Part shown: positions 37,081-49,709 of the stretch, in pieces
Position numbering within the stretch: position 1 is the stretch's first letter
Layout of the letters: every line of letters starts with the position of its first letter
Origin: Dillenia suffruticosa
Taxonomy: Eukaryota > Streptophyta > Magnoliopsida > Dilleniales > Dilleniaceae
Reading direction: 5' to 3'
NCBI GenBank assembly: GCA_033439265.1
Contig: JAVTVX010000019.1
Coordinates: 8,315,501 to 8,379,500, forward strand
Length of the DNA: 64,000 nt
The notes under the pieces: model-generated
Told to the model about the DNA's origin: nothing
Databases searched by the model: none
Seen by the model: the letters and a program-made list of their open reading frames with translations, nothing else
Program-made: the position numbers and the translations under genes

Positions 37081-37587
37081 GTGCTTTGGGTCCCTAATGA
37101 TGCCGTGACCCGTAACCTAGTCAAAAGAGTTTCGTATTTGGCCTGATTGTTAGTTGTTTGAAAGTCAAAACGAAGGGTGTATTCAGTTTTAAAATTATTT
37201 GACCATACTAGAATGAGTTTGACTCCGCTTCCTGAAGAATTGAATGACCTGTCAACATCGAGGGTCCACGCAGGTTGCGAGGGTTCTTCATTGTCATCGG
37301 CAAGGGATTGCTCAATGGATGTCAGGAATGTGTACTTGAGGATTCAAACTTGCCTAGTTGATACTCTACTTGATGAGTCATCTTGAAGTATCCCTCTTCT
37401 GTAAGATTTGCTTCAAGGTAGAGGTATAGTGTCTCACTAGAACCAGTTGGGAGAGAGTAGGGGCAACATGAAATATTCTTTGATCCTTTCAAACGCGGCT
37501 TGGCACTTAGGCATCCACGTTAATTTCTGAGACTTGTTCAAGGGCATTGTAAAAGGGTTTATACTTTTTCCCCACTTTCGACATGAA

Positions 37588-37770
37588 TCAGTTTAAGATT
37601 GTAATCCTACCCATGAGGTGTGGCACGTCTTTCACTATTCTCAACAATGTCATGTTTAGTATGACTTGAATTTTCTCCAGATTCGCCTCAATTCCCTGGT
37701 AGATAATTAGAAAGTCCAGGAATTTCCCAAATGTGATCCCGAAGGTGCACTTCGTAGGGTTTAGCCTCAT
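37588..37770 (-). pseudogene. G1 reverse transcriptase fragment
   Basis: Minus-strand frame starting MRLNPTKCTFGITFGKFLDF and containing GIEANLEKIQVILNM, the conserved segment after the Gypsy RT active-site box. Confidence 0.85.
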
Positions 37771-38940
37771 GTTGTATTGTTCTAGCGTTTGGATTTCTCT
37801 TCTAGATCTACGACATGATTGTTGGCATTAGAGAATTTGACAAGCATATTGTAGATATAGGCCTCCATGTTTTTGCTGAGTTGTTCACTCAATTCCTTGT
37901 TGACTACGTGTTAAAAGGTTGTCGTGGTGTTCTTGAAGTGAAACAGTATTACTTTGTAAGAATAGGTACTAAACTCCGTAATGAAACTGGTTTTCCTCAT
38001 TTTTGGGGGCTATACGTAGTTGGTTGTAACCAGAGTATGCGTCCATGAGACTCAAGAGTTGGTGAGTAGACGAATTATCGATTAGCTTACCGATCCTGGG
38101 TAGTGAATAGCTATCTTTTGATTACACTTTATTGAGATCTGTGAAGTCTACACACATAGAAAATTCGTCCGCCAAGTTTTATCAATTTGCAAATTCTTCT
38201 TCAGCTAGTTAAAGAATGAAATTTGCTGATATTATGATGATATTAGGTAGTATAGATATCATTATGAGAGAGGTTGATCATTGAAATGATAATTAATATA
38301 ATAGAAGTACAAAATATCCATTTTTTCCCAAATTGGAATTTTTCACTTCTCATTTGCTTTTTTCACCATGACTACATTGACTAACCACTCGGGATATTCT
38401 ATTTCTCAGCTGAACCCTACTATTAAAAGCTTTTGAATCTCTTCTTATATCATATATTGATGTTTTAGTGCAAACATCCTTTTCTTTTACTTGACGGGTT
38501 TGCTATTGGTGTCTACAGTCAGCTTGTGATATAAGACCGACGGCTGAATGTCTAGCATATCTTCAAGGGATCATGCGAAGGATCTAGAATGACATTATAG
38601 ATAATTCACAATTGCCTTTTGAAGGGATATCGGTAAGTGGGTACTAACCTGGATGGTTTGATCGGGTTTGTTGATGATGGAACTTCAATTACCTCTAGTC
38701 TAATTGAGGTTTCAATAACCTCAATTATTGTATAGTGCTGTTTCTGAGTTCCACTATAAATTTATTGCATACAGTATACTTGTCCCTTGATTTCGATCCT
38801 CGTTTAGAGAGCTCTTTAGCTGGATCCAAGGTAACCTATAGTCTGCTGGATCAAATGTGATTTGCAATCTTGTTCAGATTTCTGTTGCCCCATGAAGGGG
38901 TCGACCAATGGTTAGTGGGGTTTGATGGGTTTGCTTTTCA

Positions 38941-40530
38941 TATACATGCACCCCATGATTTTATACTTATGATTTTCCGTGATGCATTAAAATAATTTCA
39001 AATCTACTATATTAATATTTTATACTACACCATGATTTATATATTTGTGCCGGGGCTGTTTTACTTCCGGCCCTATCACACTTATTTACTTGTTTTTTTT
39101 TTTTTTTGGTTGTATAACAATTTGAATATGGAATTATCAGTTTAGGGGAGGAGAATTTATACCACTAAACTATTCGCTTAGAGACGTTTTTTCTTTTTAT
39201 TTTAGTATATAGAGAAAACTCAAACTCAATACCTGGGAGTTGATACTATTTGAAATATAGTTCATTTGCCGCACTTACTTTAAAGTGGGGCTAACTCAGA
39301 CTCTTTGAGAAGCCATGCCCTTTTTAACAAAGTTGCAGCCACTTATTTTAAATATCAAAGCTTGCAAGTTGGATTGGGACTACACTTTCATTGTTTTTTG
39401 ATTCGTTTCCAATTTTACCAAGTGACAAGAAATTTCCCCATGAATTGAATGGCCTCTTTAATCAGAGTTCCCTGCTTGGACTCGGCCAACCTATTTGTTC
39501 AGCGTGTTTGCTAAACAAGCCTTCTTGGACCATGTGCCAACCTGGGTCTAGCTGACCTCATGGGCTGGGCCGGGCAATGACCTCGTTTAGGCTAAACATT
39601 GGCCATTGTTCGGTTCATTGTGAAAAGCCTTGCACTGCTACTCTTGTTATTGGCCTTATATAGAAGTCAGGCCTTTGTCCCATCGGCATATCCATGGGCA
39701 TTGTATTTAATCGAAAGCCTCTGTCTTGATAGAAGTTTTACAAAACTTTTAATATTTTAAATTTTTTAACAAAATGAATTCAAAGGAAGTGGTTGTACCC
39801 AAACAATATCTAAGCAGGCGAAACTTAAGCTAATTATACTGGTCAGGCCGGCCCGAGTACATGGCCATTGACTTTTTTTTGGTGCAGTTTGACGTAAACC
39901 ATTAACAAAAAGCCTTGGCTTTGAAGAATAACTCTATGAAGATCTTCAACCAAAAATTAAACAGATTTTTTTTTTTTTAAAGCATGGACAGTTGGTCTAA
40001 TATAAAGGACACTAGATCCCTTAACGGTTCAAATTTTGGAATGGAAAGAATTATGTTAGAAGAACTCCTCCTAAAGAGCATTCAACAGTAGCTTAAGATG
40101 TATTGGTTGGATTATAATTTTGAATACCGATCACAAAAAAAAAGGAAAAGAGGTTTTTCTCAAAGGTTTTGCTGAAATTACGCATATGTGAAGATCCAGA
40201 AGAAAAGCTTCTGTCTCTAGTAGTGGTACAACAAGCTTTAGATCAATGATGAGAAGGGTAACAGGTTAATGGACTTGGTAAACGGGTTTTGCTTGTAAAG
40301 TAAAATGAGAAAGTTTGAAAAAGAAATGGACTATAAGAATCTTATAACATCTAAAAACTGAGCATTTTTCTTCATTCGTAATGTAACATTTTAATTTTGT
40401 GGCAACAAAGAGAGACTAGTAGACAAAGTGGGAGAGTGAAACAATGTGGACGAGTGTTACTATGCATTGTTCACTTTTTTTTTTTGGTTATAATGCATTG
40501 TTCACTTTGGTTTTCCCATACAATAGTTGT
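38941..40530. other. Intergenic region upstream of the DUF538 gene
   Basis: No coding region or element is recognised. There are poly(T) runs near 39090 and 39970 and a GC-richer patch at about 39540-39620. Confidence 0.45.
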
Positions 40531-40545
40531 CCCCTTATATCACAT
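40531..40545 (+). promoter_or_regulatory. Possible TATA box of the DUF538 gene
   Basis: ccccttatatcacatg lies about 85-90 bp upstream of the chosen ATG at 40624, a workable distance for a TATA box with a short leader. This rests on position only. Confidence 0.25.
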
Positions 40546-40623
40546 GTATTGAACGCATTCAAGCGCATAAAAGAAACCCCTTCACTCCACTCTCATAGAA
40601 AAAAATCCCATCTCATCTCAACC

Positions 40624-41034
40624 ATGGCAGAGAAGGAAGGAGGCATTGTGAAGAAGGGTCATGACGAGGGCCAAAAACTGGCCATTTCACTCCTTGAAGA
40701 GTTTGAGCTCCCTCTAGGGCTTCTTCCCCTTGCAAATGTCACTGAAGTAGGGTTTGTGAGGAGCACCGGATACATGTGGATAGCGCAACAAAAGAAGGTT
40801 GAGCACAACTTCAAAATTATTAGCAAGCTTGTGAGCTATGACACCGAAATTTCTGGCTACATTGACAGGAAGAAAATCCGGAAGCTTAAGGGAGTTAAGG
40901 CTAAGGAGCTCATGCTTTGGCCTCCGGTGAGTGAGATCACTGTCGATGATCCACCCACTGGGAAAATCCACTTCAAGAGCCTTGCTGGGATCACCAAGAC
41001 CTTCCCTGTTGAGGCATTTGCTGCAGGGCAGTAA
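40624..41034 (+). CDS. DUF538 family protein (136 aa, single exon)
   Basis: The reading frame is open from 40444, but the ATG at 40624 (tctcaaccATGgc, a good plant start context) gives the usual N-terminus, MAEKEGGIVKKGHDEGQKLA. The whole protein matches the DUF538 pattern: ISLLEEFELPLGLLPL near the start, VGFVRSTGYMWI, the VSYDTEISGYI strand, LKGVKAKELMLWPPVSEI, and VDDPPTGKIHFKSLAGI. Length and C-terminal EAFAAGQ fit the short members of the family. There is no signal peptide or membrane segment. DUF538 proteins form a compact beta fold; their biochemical role is not well established, though stress-induced expression is often reported. aataaaa near 41138 may be its poly(A) signal. Confidence 0.95.
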   Translation: MAEKEGGIVKKGHDEGQKLAISLLEEFELPLGLLPLANVTEVGFVRSTGYMWIAQQKKVEHNFKIISKLVSYDTEISGYIDRKKIRKLKGVKAKELMLWPPVSEITVDDPPTGKIHFKSLAGITKTFPVEAFAAGQ

Positions 41035-41490
41035 TTTGTCAAGTGTTGGTGGTGATGCCTAGTTTCATTTGTCCTTCTGTTCGATCTAATATTGATCGGT
41101 TTATTTAGGACTTGGGTGAGAACTGCTTTGAGCAGAATAAAAATTTTTGGTGACTTCATTTTCCTGAAAATAGGGGTTTGGTGCTTGTTTATAACTCTTG
41201 GTTTTCTCGTCACAATAACTTGTTAAAAAGTATATATTAGTGCAAAAACCAAAGAAATAATAAAAAAAAATCCCTATCAATTCCAAAATGGAGTTATATA
41301 AAACTAATGGATGTTATTAAAACAAGTTTGTTTACTACTGTCCAATAATTACATTTGATTAAATTTGGTTTAAATTAAGTTAGACTTTTTAAGAGATATA
41401 ACTTTTTTGATATCTATTTTCTCTATATATAAAATTTAAATTCGACATTTTGATTAAAAGACAGCGATATTTAATCACCAAACCAACTAA

Positions 41491-41494
<4 letters not shown>

Positions 41495-41530
<36 letters not shown>
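41495..41530. repeat. (AT)n microsatellite
   Basis: About 17 AT units, in the spacer between the DUF538 and TTL-type genes. Confidence 0.95.
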
Positions 41531-41534
<4 letters not shown>

Positions 41535-41535
41535 G

Positions 41536-42577
41536 AGAGAATAATAAGAATGTCGAAAAGTTGGGCCGATATCTTTCTGCAACAAATGCTTCTTTTCCTT
41601 AAATCTTCTGTTGCCAGAAAAAATCACTTTATAGTGTGGACAAATCAGTTTTCTGTCGTTAAAATATAGTTTAGTGGTCAAAATTCTCCTCTCCCAATTT
41701 GAACATCTCATATTTAAATTTTTATATAAAAAAAAAAAATCAGTTTTTCTTTACTATTATTTTAATTTTTACTTTTACCTTATTTGGTAAAGGGAATTTC
41801 TCGGAAAAAAGAACAAGCAAAGAAAAGGAAAAACTCTTTTTTTTTTTAAGTTGAATTGGCTACCACCAACCACCCGATATCTAAAGATTCGTCCTAACTA
41901 ATCTGGATTTATAGGACCCATTTTGTGAAGACAAATCTCTCAATATTATTTTATCTGTGCCCAAAAAGAGTCAAACTCTAGAGATGAAAATACACATCCC
42001 ACCTACGTCGACTACTTTTTTTTTCTGGCAAAAATAAGATTGACTATCCAGAACGGCTATAATTGCTGAGTGCGCTTTATGTGCTCCATACTATTTAACA
42101 GAATCCATCCGTTGGATCACCGCCAAGGTTCTGTGTCTTGGATATCTCTCCCTCATTCTCTCTCATGAACAAACAAATAATAGCTTTTAACTTATTACTC
42201 TGTTCACATCAGGAAATTGGGGGTAAAAGGAAAAATTTACCAATTATACCATCGCAACATTAGGAAAAGAAGGGAAGAGCAATGGCGAGGAAAATATATA
42301 CTTGATGACCATAACAGAAATTTGAATATTAGACTAATTTAAAACCAGTAAACAATTTGTTGTTTTTTTTTTTGAATGTGAGTAAACAATTTGTTTTGCA
42401 GTGGAAAGAATACGTAAATAAATGATCTAATTGAGGATCCCTCTCTAAAACCCTATAAAAATATGTGCTTTCTTTACATCACAGGTGAAAAAATTGGTAA
42501 TTTCTGTAGCAATGAAGAATGACCGACTGACCATAGATAGGTGCTGGGAAGCCTTACATGATGACATACAAGGTTTC
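41536..42577. other. Intergenic spacer between the two convergent genes
   Basis: Lies between the plus-strand DUF538 gene and the minus-strand TTL-type gene. AT-rich with no recognisable gene. The right part may hold the 3' UTR of the TTL-type gene. Confidence 0.4.
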
Positions 42578-42721
42578 GAGAGTCCATAATGCCTCGAGGC
42601 CTGACTGCTTGGACATATCATCTCCTTCACCTTGCACCCGTTCTCGTATATTTTAAATGTGGGAACAATATTTATGCTCTCTCAGGTTTTTTGCTATTGC
42701 AGGACTTTCCTCCACATCCAC
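42578..42721 (-). pseudogene. Broken last exon of the TTL-type gene (thioredoxin-like domain, second half)
   Basis: After an AG acceptor, minus strand from 42721 reads VDVEESPAIAKNL, the strand that follows INFLK in TTL thioredoxin-like domains. The conserved continuation NIVPTFKIYENGCKVKEMIC is in a different frame: 13 nt lie between GCAAAA and the resumed frame. The usual short tail and stop are also missing, since the second frame runs on past RHYGL to 42445. Confidence 0.75.
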
Positions 42722-42972
42722 CTTCAACAGAAAAACATGACCTTAGCTATCATTATACAATGGAACTTGAAGTTACAGTTGTCAAAATCCTGACTCTACT
42801 TGTACAATCTTGCGATTTCATAAATACATATATTCAGATTCTTTGGTTGATCCTATGATCTTACTGTTGAAATCGATCAAGGTCCTTGTTTAACATCCGT
42901 CGTGATAACCTAAAAGCAATGGATTCAACAATGTTTAGGTATTATATAACAATGCTAGTACCTTGAGAAAAT

Positions 42973-45900
42973 TTATGGAGGGATGTTGAGCGGATGAGAT
43001 ATCTGCTCACATTGCAGGTTGGATGCTGCTTTAAAATGAGCTATTGAAATTCCTTGTAATGTAAAGGATGAAAGAGTTAGAAAATATGCATATACATATA
43101 TTTGGAGAGATGGAAATGGAATGAAATTAACAAGATTTGAAAGCATTAAGGCTAACCTGGTGAGGATATCGCAGCTTTGAACCGATCAAGTCCTGAAAGG
43201 TTCTCAAGCCGCCCACCAAGTTTTATGTCCTGAATCTCTCCCTTGCACAATTTCTTCAAGGCAACCTGTGCATGGAGTAGAGACTCAGCAACATCATTAT
43301 CTACTGGGAGCTCCCTCCTTAGGATCTCGTAATCCTTTAGGGCTTCTGCCCATCTCTCCAGCTACAATATCCAACAAAAAAATGTTTGTAAAATAAGGCA
43401 CAAAACAAGCTAGGAACACATTATGCAAACAAGAATCAAGAAGCAATTGCATCAAGTATTAACCAATTCACCTTGCCATTTGATGCGGCTCTACGGAGAA
43501 GAGCCTTGGTATAGTTTGGTTGGATTTTAAGGGCTTGGTTGCAGTCTTCAACAGATTGTTCCCACAATGCTAGCTTAAACCAACAAGCAGCTCTATTGCA
43601 GAAGAGAACAGAATTCGAGGAATCATACTTGAGCCCTTCACTGTAGGCTGAGCATGCTTCAGCAAATTTTCCTAAGCTGAAAAGGTCATTACCACGAGCA
43701 CGAGCTCTCGCAACCATCTTCACATTATTCAGCAAGATTGCAACTTCCATGTTACCATAATCAATCAGGGCAGCCTTTTCTGCTGCTGCAGCTGCACTTT
43801 CAAATCTGCAATGTATCCAAAAAGCTGTTGGATTTTTGTTTTCAATTTTCTATTATCACAATCTGATCACTCAAACTATCACAGACCGCAATCAGAGCAA
43901 TAATTTTATAGAGCGAACTCTCATCATAACTATAATTAGAATACCATGTGACTACTTTCTAACCCACAAAAAAAGAGAATAACTAATTTTCTGTAAAATA
44001 CATAGTTTCTAACCCATAAAATGTATTGCCGGTTAAAATTTTCCCATTATCTCATCACTCTTGCAATTATGAAAGGGAAAAATATGCACTTCAATCTTCA
44101 GGATGAGGGTATAAACTTACAGAAATAAACTCTAGGTATTTACAGAAAAACAGTATGCAAATCCAAAACCAAGCATATGCCATCACTTTCATTATCAGAA
44201 ATAAACACTTTTTAAACCAGAAAAAGGAACACTGATGTTTTTCCTTGGCAACATATCCTACTCACCTTCCTAGTGCCATCTCAATTTGTGCTCTAACATA
44301 CAAGGTGTAAACCTCAAAAAGCATTCCAAAGAACTTGGTTTGTGAGCAGGAAGCTGGATATGATTCCAAATTGTGAACTTTTGACATGTTGGACTCGGCT
44401 TCCTCAAGTTGGTGAAGTTTCAAAAATGCTTCTGCTTTACAGGCAAGGAGCTGTAGCTTTAACAAACTAATTTGATCAGGCAATCTATCTCAGAGATATA
44501 AACAGACTCAAATGAAATATTATACCTGCGGTGATGATTCAGCTCCGGCTACAATAGCAGCATCGCACTCCCTTAATGCACTCTTCCAATCACCAATTTT
44601 CCGGGCATCAGAACATCGGTTTAAATGCTTCTCTATACATTGCAACTTCCGCAAGTCAGCTGAGTCAGACTGCCGTGCAGAATAAGAGAGGTGACACCGA
44701 GCATTTTCAACTTGGCCTAACCTGTAATGTAATATCAATTTGAAGAAGGGTAAATGAATTACAATTCAAACTTTTTAATTTGCCATACTTTAGGAATAGG
44801 AAGAACTACAACATGGAGCCTAATTCTGATGCAGGTTGGTCATAAGATCTCATTAGTCTTCATCTAGTAAAGGTGAAATCCCAGTAAACGCTTATTTGAA
44901 GAACAGGTTGCTAGAAGAGAACTCTGGTCGTTTAGATCAAATCACACAGCAAGTCAATGCCCTGAATTTCCAAATTAATGAGAACTACCAGTAATAAGAC
45001 AACATACCAAATAGCAATCATTAGCCAAAGCAATTAATTTTAGATTTAAGTTCCATAATTGAGTACATAAATCTCATGAATTTAGAAGCTCAACCACCAG
45101 CAGTCACCACCTCTCAAACCAAAAAAAATGGAAGGAACCTAACAAATCAAATCAATAAAGACTAATAACCCACAATAATTAGATGCAATTCAAGCCGTAA
45201 CATTATGGGGGAAAAATGTATATATACCATCGTAAATAACAACGCAACAAATCGATCAATCGAACAATCACATTCCAACACTAACCTCAGAAATAGGCCC
45301 CCCAATCTTTGATGAGCCCTTCCATGCCCAGGATCCAACCTCAAAGCTTCCTCACACTCCCTCACAGCCTCCCCTAACCGCCCCAACGCTGTCAAAGCCG
45401 CTGCCCTGTTACTCCGATATGCTGCATTCTCCGGTGACACTGAAATAGCCTTATCGTACATGCTTAATGCCTCCACAAAATTACCTCTCTTATACATCTC
45501 ATTCCCAACTTTTTTCACTTCTTCTGGATCACTAGTCCCCATCATTTTACCTCCTCCTCCTCCACCTCCACCGCCACCTCGCATTATGCTACCATGGCCA
45601 TAGTTTCCGGTGCCAGACCCCAAAGTCTCTGGTCTAGGAGAGCTTTTTGCAGCAAACCCAGTTTTCAAAATCTTCCCAGAAGGGCAAATGTTGCCACTAG
45701 GAAGCAAATTCATATTAGCAGATGAAACAGATTGACTGTTAGGATTAGCTGCAGACCCAGAAGGGCAGGTGAAGGTTGAACCAGAGTAGATTAAAGGGCA
45801 TGTGGCGGAATTCGATCTGCGATGCCCCGGCTTCGAATTGCCGGTGTTTGATGCGGATCGGAGAGCATCTGAGGCTGCAGAGAGCTCGCCTGAGTGGTTT

Positions 45901-46145
45901 CTTGACAACCCATTTGGCGTTTTGGCAATTGGGATTGAGCTAGTTTTGCCTGAGAGTGAACTGGAGGAGCTGGAACTGCTAGTAGCAGATGCAGAGCTGA
46001 CTCGGGTTGGTAATGGAGAGATAGGATAACCCAGATCGAGCTCTTTGAAGTCTGGTTTATTGATTTCGCAAGTGAGAGAATCGTAGAAACGATTTGAGAG
46101 TGAGCGAGTGTTCAGATCGTCCAAGTGCTTCCCAATGTCAGACAT
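42973..46145 (-). CDS. TTL-like: TTL-type TPR protein with truncated thioredoxin-like domain (6 exons, 619 aa predicted)
   Basis: Minus-strand exons 46145-45286, 44721-44526, 44450-44266, 43805-43472, 43361-43157 and 43052-42962 join in phase. Residues 1-199 are a disordered Ser/Gly-rich region ending in ten Gly. Two TPR units (about 210-277) begin VGNEMYKRGNFVEALSMYDK. Two further TPR blocks follow, with CDAAIVAGAESSP and later RARGNDLFSLGKFAEACSAY. The C-terminal domain starts normally (SSPGISIAHFKAASNLQCEQ), but the frame meets TAA at 42973-42975; SINFLK resumes in another frame in the same exon. Plant TTL1/3/4 are near 690-700 aa and act as scaffolds in brassinosteroid, cellulose-synthesis and osmotic-stress signalling. 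Here the TPR scaffold is intact and the thioredoxin-like end is lost, unless the breaks are sequence errors. Confidence 0.85.
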
Positions 46146-46274
46146 ATCTGTTTGATATTATGTCTCTCTTTCTATGTTCTCTGTTAATGGGGTTCTTGTT
46201 GTAGTTGTTAGATTAAGATCTTGGTTTCCCAAAGAATGGAGATAGAGAGAGAGGCATATGAAAAGAAAACATGT

Positions 46275-46308
<34 letters not shown>

Positions 46309-46394
46309 GGGGAGAGATGGGGGATCTCGTGATTTAAAGGGAGTAAGCAAAGAATGAATGGGTGTTTGTGTCTGTTTTACAAAGTGACTACAAT

Positions 46395-46439
<45 letters not shown>

Positions 46440-47324
46440 CTTTTAATGCTCTTTTGATCGTCTTCTCTCTTTCATCCCCCCTTTCATTAACCTGCTGCCT
46501 CACGAGACAACTCTTCGCTCACTCTCTCACTCTCTCCCTCACACCCGAACCTATTAATACTAATTATGCAGAATATGCCAAATTTATAAAATTTTAAAGG
46601 TATTATGGAGGAGCATTGAAAAACAGCCTTAATTAATACGCGAACTTGCAAAATTCAACCCCCTTTTAGTCCTCCCCCCCTCCCGCCCCCCCCCCCCCCG
46701 CCCAAAAAAAAACTAAACCTTAAATTAGTTGTTTTTGTAAAATTGAGCCCTTTTCCGGTGAACCTATTTTAGGGTTTCAAATTAGTTTTAAGAATTGCAC
46801 GTAGCTGGGATACTAAATTAATTTTTTTTTTTATTTTAAAAATCTTACAAAAATTAATTCTACTAAATATCTAATTTACGGATTTGCCTTTTTCCCAAGA
46901 AAGTGTTTGCAAGGTCTTCTTGGGAGTTTTTTTCCCCCCTTTTTTTGGGCCGGGGGGGGGGGGAAGGAAGGGGTTGTAATAAGGACAGGGAATGGGAGGG
47001 GATACGAAGCTTTTGACCTCTTGTCTGGACATTATGAATTGACAAAGAGAAAAATAATAAATCTTGAAAATAGAATGTAGAAGAAGAACAAGAAAGAGGG
47101 GGGGGGGGGGTGGAAACCATCCATTGCGACGTTGTATAATCAATGACCAACGGTTGCCTTCACGTATACGAAGAGGTCTGCCGTCCAAATATCAATCATA
47201 GGTCCGCCTTGATCAAGAAATTGTTGCCCCCACGTACATATAGAGAACTTTCTGTTGTATTTGTAATGGAGTGCTATTTATGGAACCCCATCATTATTTG
47301 GTTGAAGATAAAAATATATCTATA
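46146..47324. other. Upstream region of the TTL-type gene and spacer to G2
   Basis: The first 450 bp hold two (AG)n tracts (46275-46302 and 46394-46438), CT on the coding strand, probably in the 5' leader or promoter. Beyond are a C run (about 46674-46698), G runs (about 46952-46963 and 47098-47110) and no gene. Confidence 0.5.
46394..46438. repeat. (AG)n microsatellite upstream of the TTL-type gene
   Basis: AG dinucleotides with one interruption. A second AG tract is at about 46275-46302. Confidence 0.95.
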
Positions 47325-47853
47325 TGTTGGAAGTGGGTCTTACTCTACATATGATGGCCCTGTTAACTCTAATAGGATATCAAAAAGTCTTGATCGATGG
47401 GACTTGTAAAAGACCGCTAAAGGGTACTCTGGCTAGGAGGGAGAATCCGACATTCAAGTCAGAGAACGATTTTTGAAAAGAGAAACAGGTTGAAAGAGAA
47501 ACTTGTTATGCCTTTGTGTGTTATGTATGAGTTGAGAAAGCGTACCTAATTGATGTTCCCATGATATGTATATATAGGTTGCCTCTATAAGTTTTGTGTG
47601 TATCCGGTGCGTTAAACCCCTAGTTTCTATATGAAAGTGTTTTATGATCGCAAAACCTTTAAGAAAAGATTTTCATAATATTCAAAATCGTTCTGGTTAA
47701 GAGTTGTCAGAGGATTTATTTCCTTATCGATTAACGTTCATAGTTTCCTTATTAATTACGAGTTGTTGCTTCCGTAACTTAAGAAAAGTTGAATATTGCT
47801 TCAAGTTGATTGGATACCGAGCATTAAGAATGTGTTGTGACCGATCAGCTGAC
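47325..47853 (-). repeat. 3' LTR of G2
   Basis: Aligns with 52540-53078 throughout. A minus-strand TATA-like cctatatatac lies at about 47560-47572. The promoter sits on the minus strand, as expected for the element's direction. Confidence 0.75.
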
Positions 47854-49221
47854 TCTTTAGGCCTTGTTCTATCACTTGTCCCTTACTTTTTATGACGTTT
47901 TAAAGAAAACGGTATAAGGAGTAAGGGTTATTACTTGAAGGTCATGGGGGTATCAATGGAGTTAACCACCAAATAAATAATTTCTAAATAAATGCTACGT
48001 GAAAAGTTGGAGAGTTTGAATTCTTCATGAGTTTTGCACATTTTTCATTGGGGCGTTTGAGTTACCCATAATCGTAAAAATCACACCTTCATGATTATAA
48101 ATAGAAGGGGGAATTTCAATACCACTTTGAAGTGATTTCCAGTAATCTGAAAGGGATTTTATCAATTCCTGCTATTGAGAGTCGGTGCTTCCAAGAAATA
48201 GTTTGAATATGGGTTTTGAATTACAAAACCTAGTGGTTTAGAAGACTTCTACCCATATAAGATTCCATCAAGGATGGGGTTACTGATACAAGATTGCATC
48301 ATATCATTCGGAATCCCGGCGTTATGGTCAAATCTATTGGGGTCCCATCAAGATTCTGGCCTTCTGCGGGAAGAGTTTTTTATTCGTACCGGAAGCTCTC
48401 TTCTTAAGGTCAGAATTATCGTCTAGCTCCTACGTGCAACAAGTGGCTGAGAATTCTTCTTCAACATTTTTTGGGTCGAGTGATAATAGTTGGAAGATCG
48501 GACAATAGAGAATATGTGAAACTTGATACATTTTTTATCTCTTTTGGTCCCTTTAAAGTCCTTTCTAGCTTCTCTAGTAAAAATTTTGTAATTTTTTCTC
48601 TGATTGTATGATGTCTCTTTTGCCTTGTATAGAATTTTGTACTTCTCATTTCATATGTATCTATTCTACCTAGTAACAATAATAGCAGATTAACTTATTA
48701 TCTTTTCTTCTTGAAAATTGTACTGCATGTTGTTTTACGACGTAAAATATAATAATACTTCTCAACATATTTGAATCATTTGACTGGCATTTTCTTTAGT
48801 AAATTATGTGTGCTTGAACATTGAGACAATATCTGATCATACCCGGAAAGTGACTTCCTAATTGGGTGCTAGCTTGCCCCCTAGTTGAGGTTGATCGGTG
48901 GCTTCTACCTTCCATAACAGCAGATCACCCAGCTTGAATGTTTTAGTCTTGACTTGCCTGTTATAGTATCGTGTCATCTGCTATTGATAAGCGGCCATTT
49001 GAGCAAACGCTTTTTTCTCATAGTTCGGGGAGCAAATCTAACCGTTCACGTAATGCAAGCTCATTTAACCCGTGCTCATATTGATCTACTCGAAGTGAAT
49101 GAATGCCAATTTCCACTAGTATTACTACTTCACAGCCATAAGTTAGATGGAATGACATTTCTCTTGTTGCCCTTTGGGGCACTATTCTGTAGGTTCAGAG
49201 GCTATTGTAGAGCTTATCTAC

Positions 49222-49458
49222 TTAGTGATCTTTAACTTCATTTAGTGCATCCTTTAGTTCTTGTAGTATTATTCGATTCATTACCTTAGTGAGGCCATTA
49301 GTTTGCAAGTATGCAACCGAGGTGAAATAATGTTGGATTTCCAATCTGTTGCAGAAGTTTTGAAAGTTTTTGTTATCGAACTGTTTACCGTTATTGGAAA
49401 TTAAAATGCTGGGTATACCAAATCTGGTCATGATGGACGTTCGCACGAAATTTTGCAT
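49222..49458 (-). pseudogene. G2 integrase fragment
   Basis: Minus-strand frame with FGIPSILISNNGKQFDN and a HYFTSVAYLQTNGLTK region, the Gypsy integrase core. The catalytic Asp of the usual SDNG is changed to Asn (SNNG) and the following Pro-Gln-Ala-Asn-Gly pattern is altered. Upstream pieces run to about 49687. Confidence 0.8.
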
Positions 49459-49709
49459 CTTTTTGGTGTTGATCTAGGCCAATGGCTCGGCTTCTACCTA
49501 CTTGGTGAAGTCGTCGATGGCAACGCCTATAAACTTTTGCTGTCTGGTAGCCGGTAGGAATGGTTTGAGGATATTCATTCCCTATTGTGCTAACGACCAT
49601 GAGCTTGCAATCGAGCAGAGCTTGGTAGAGGGCGACGTGGTACTCATGAGAAGCGTTGACATTTGTCGTATCTTTTGACATAATCATCTGCGTCGGTCTT
49701 CTTGGTGGG

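Larger units (their letters stand above)
33337..38940 (-). mobile_element. Ty3/Gypsy TAT-type retrotransposon G1, minus strand, 5' side lost
   Basis: A 3' LTR starts TGttggaggtgggtttgg at 33337 and runs to about 33960; it matches the G2 LTRs (gaaacctacaaaagacc, gctccgatgctcaagttaga). To its right the minus strand encodes integrase (about 36202-36500, NNGKQFDN), a second, archaeal-like RNase H (36649-37080) and reverse transcriptase (about 37588-38900). The second RNase H between RT and integrase is the mark of the TAT lineage. Protease, gag, primer site and 5' LTR are not seen before 39 kb, so the element is 5'-truncated. Stops are frequent. Confidence 0.75.

Noticed and set aside
46213-46503. 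96-codon minus-strand frame rich in LSLSLS
   Set aside because: Produced by the AG/CT microsatellites upstream of the TTL-type gene.
46670-47112. C and G runs as possible G-quadruplex regulators
   Set aside because: Simple homopolymer tracts without the spaced G-run pattern, and no gene starts next to them.
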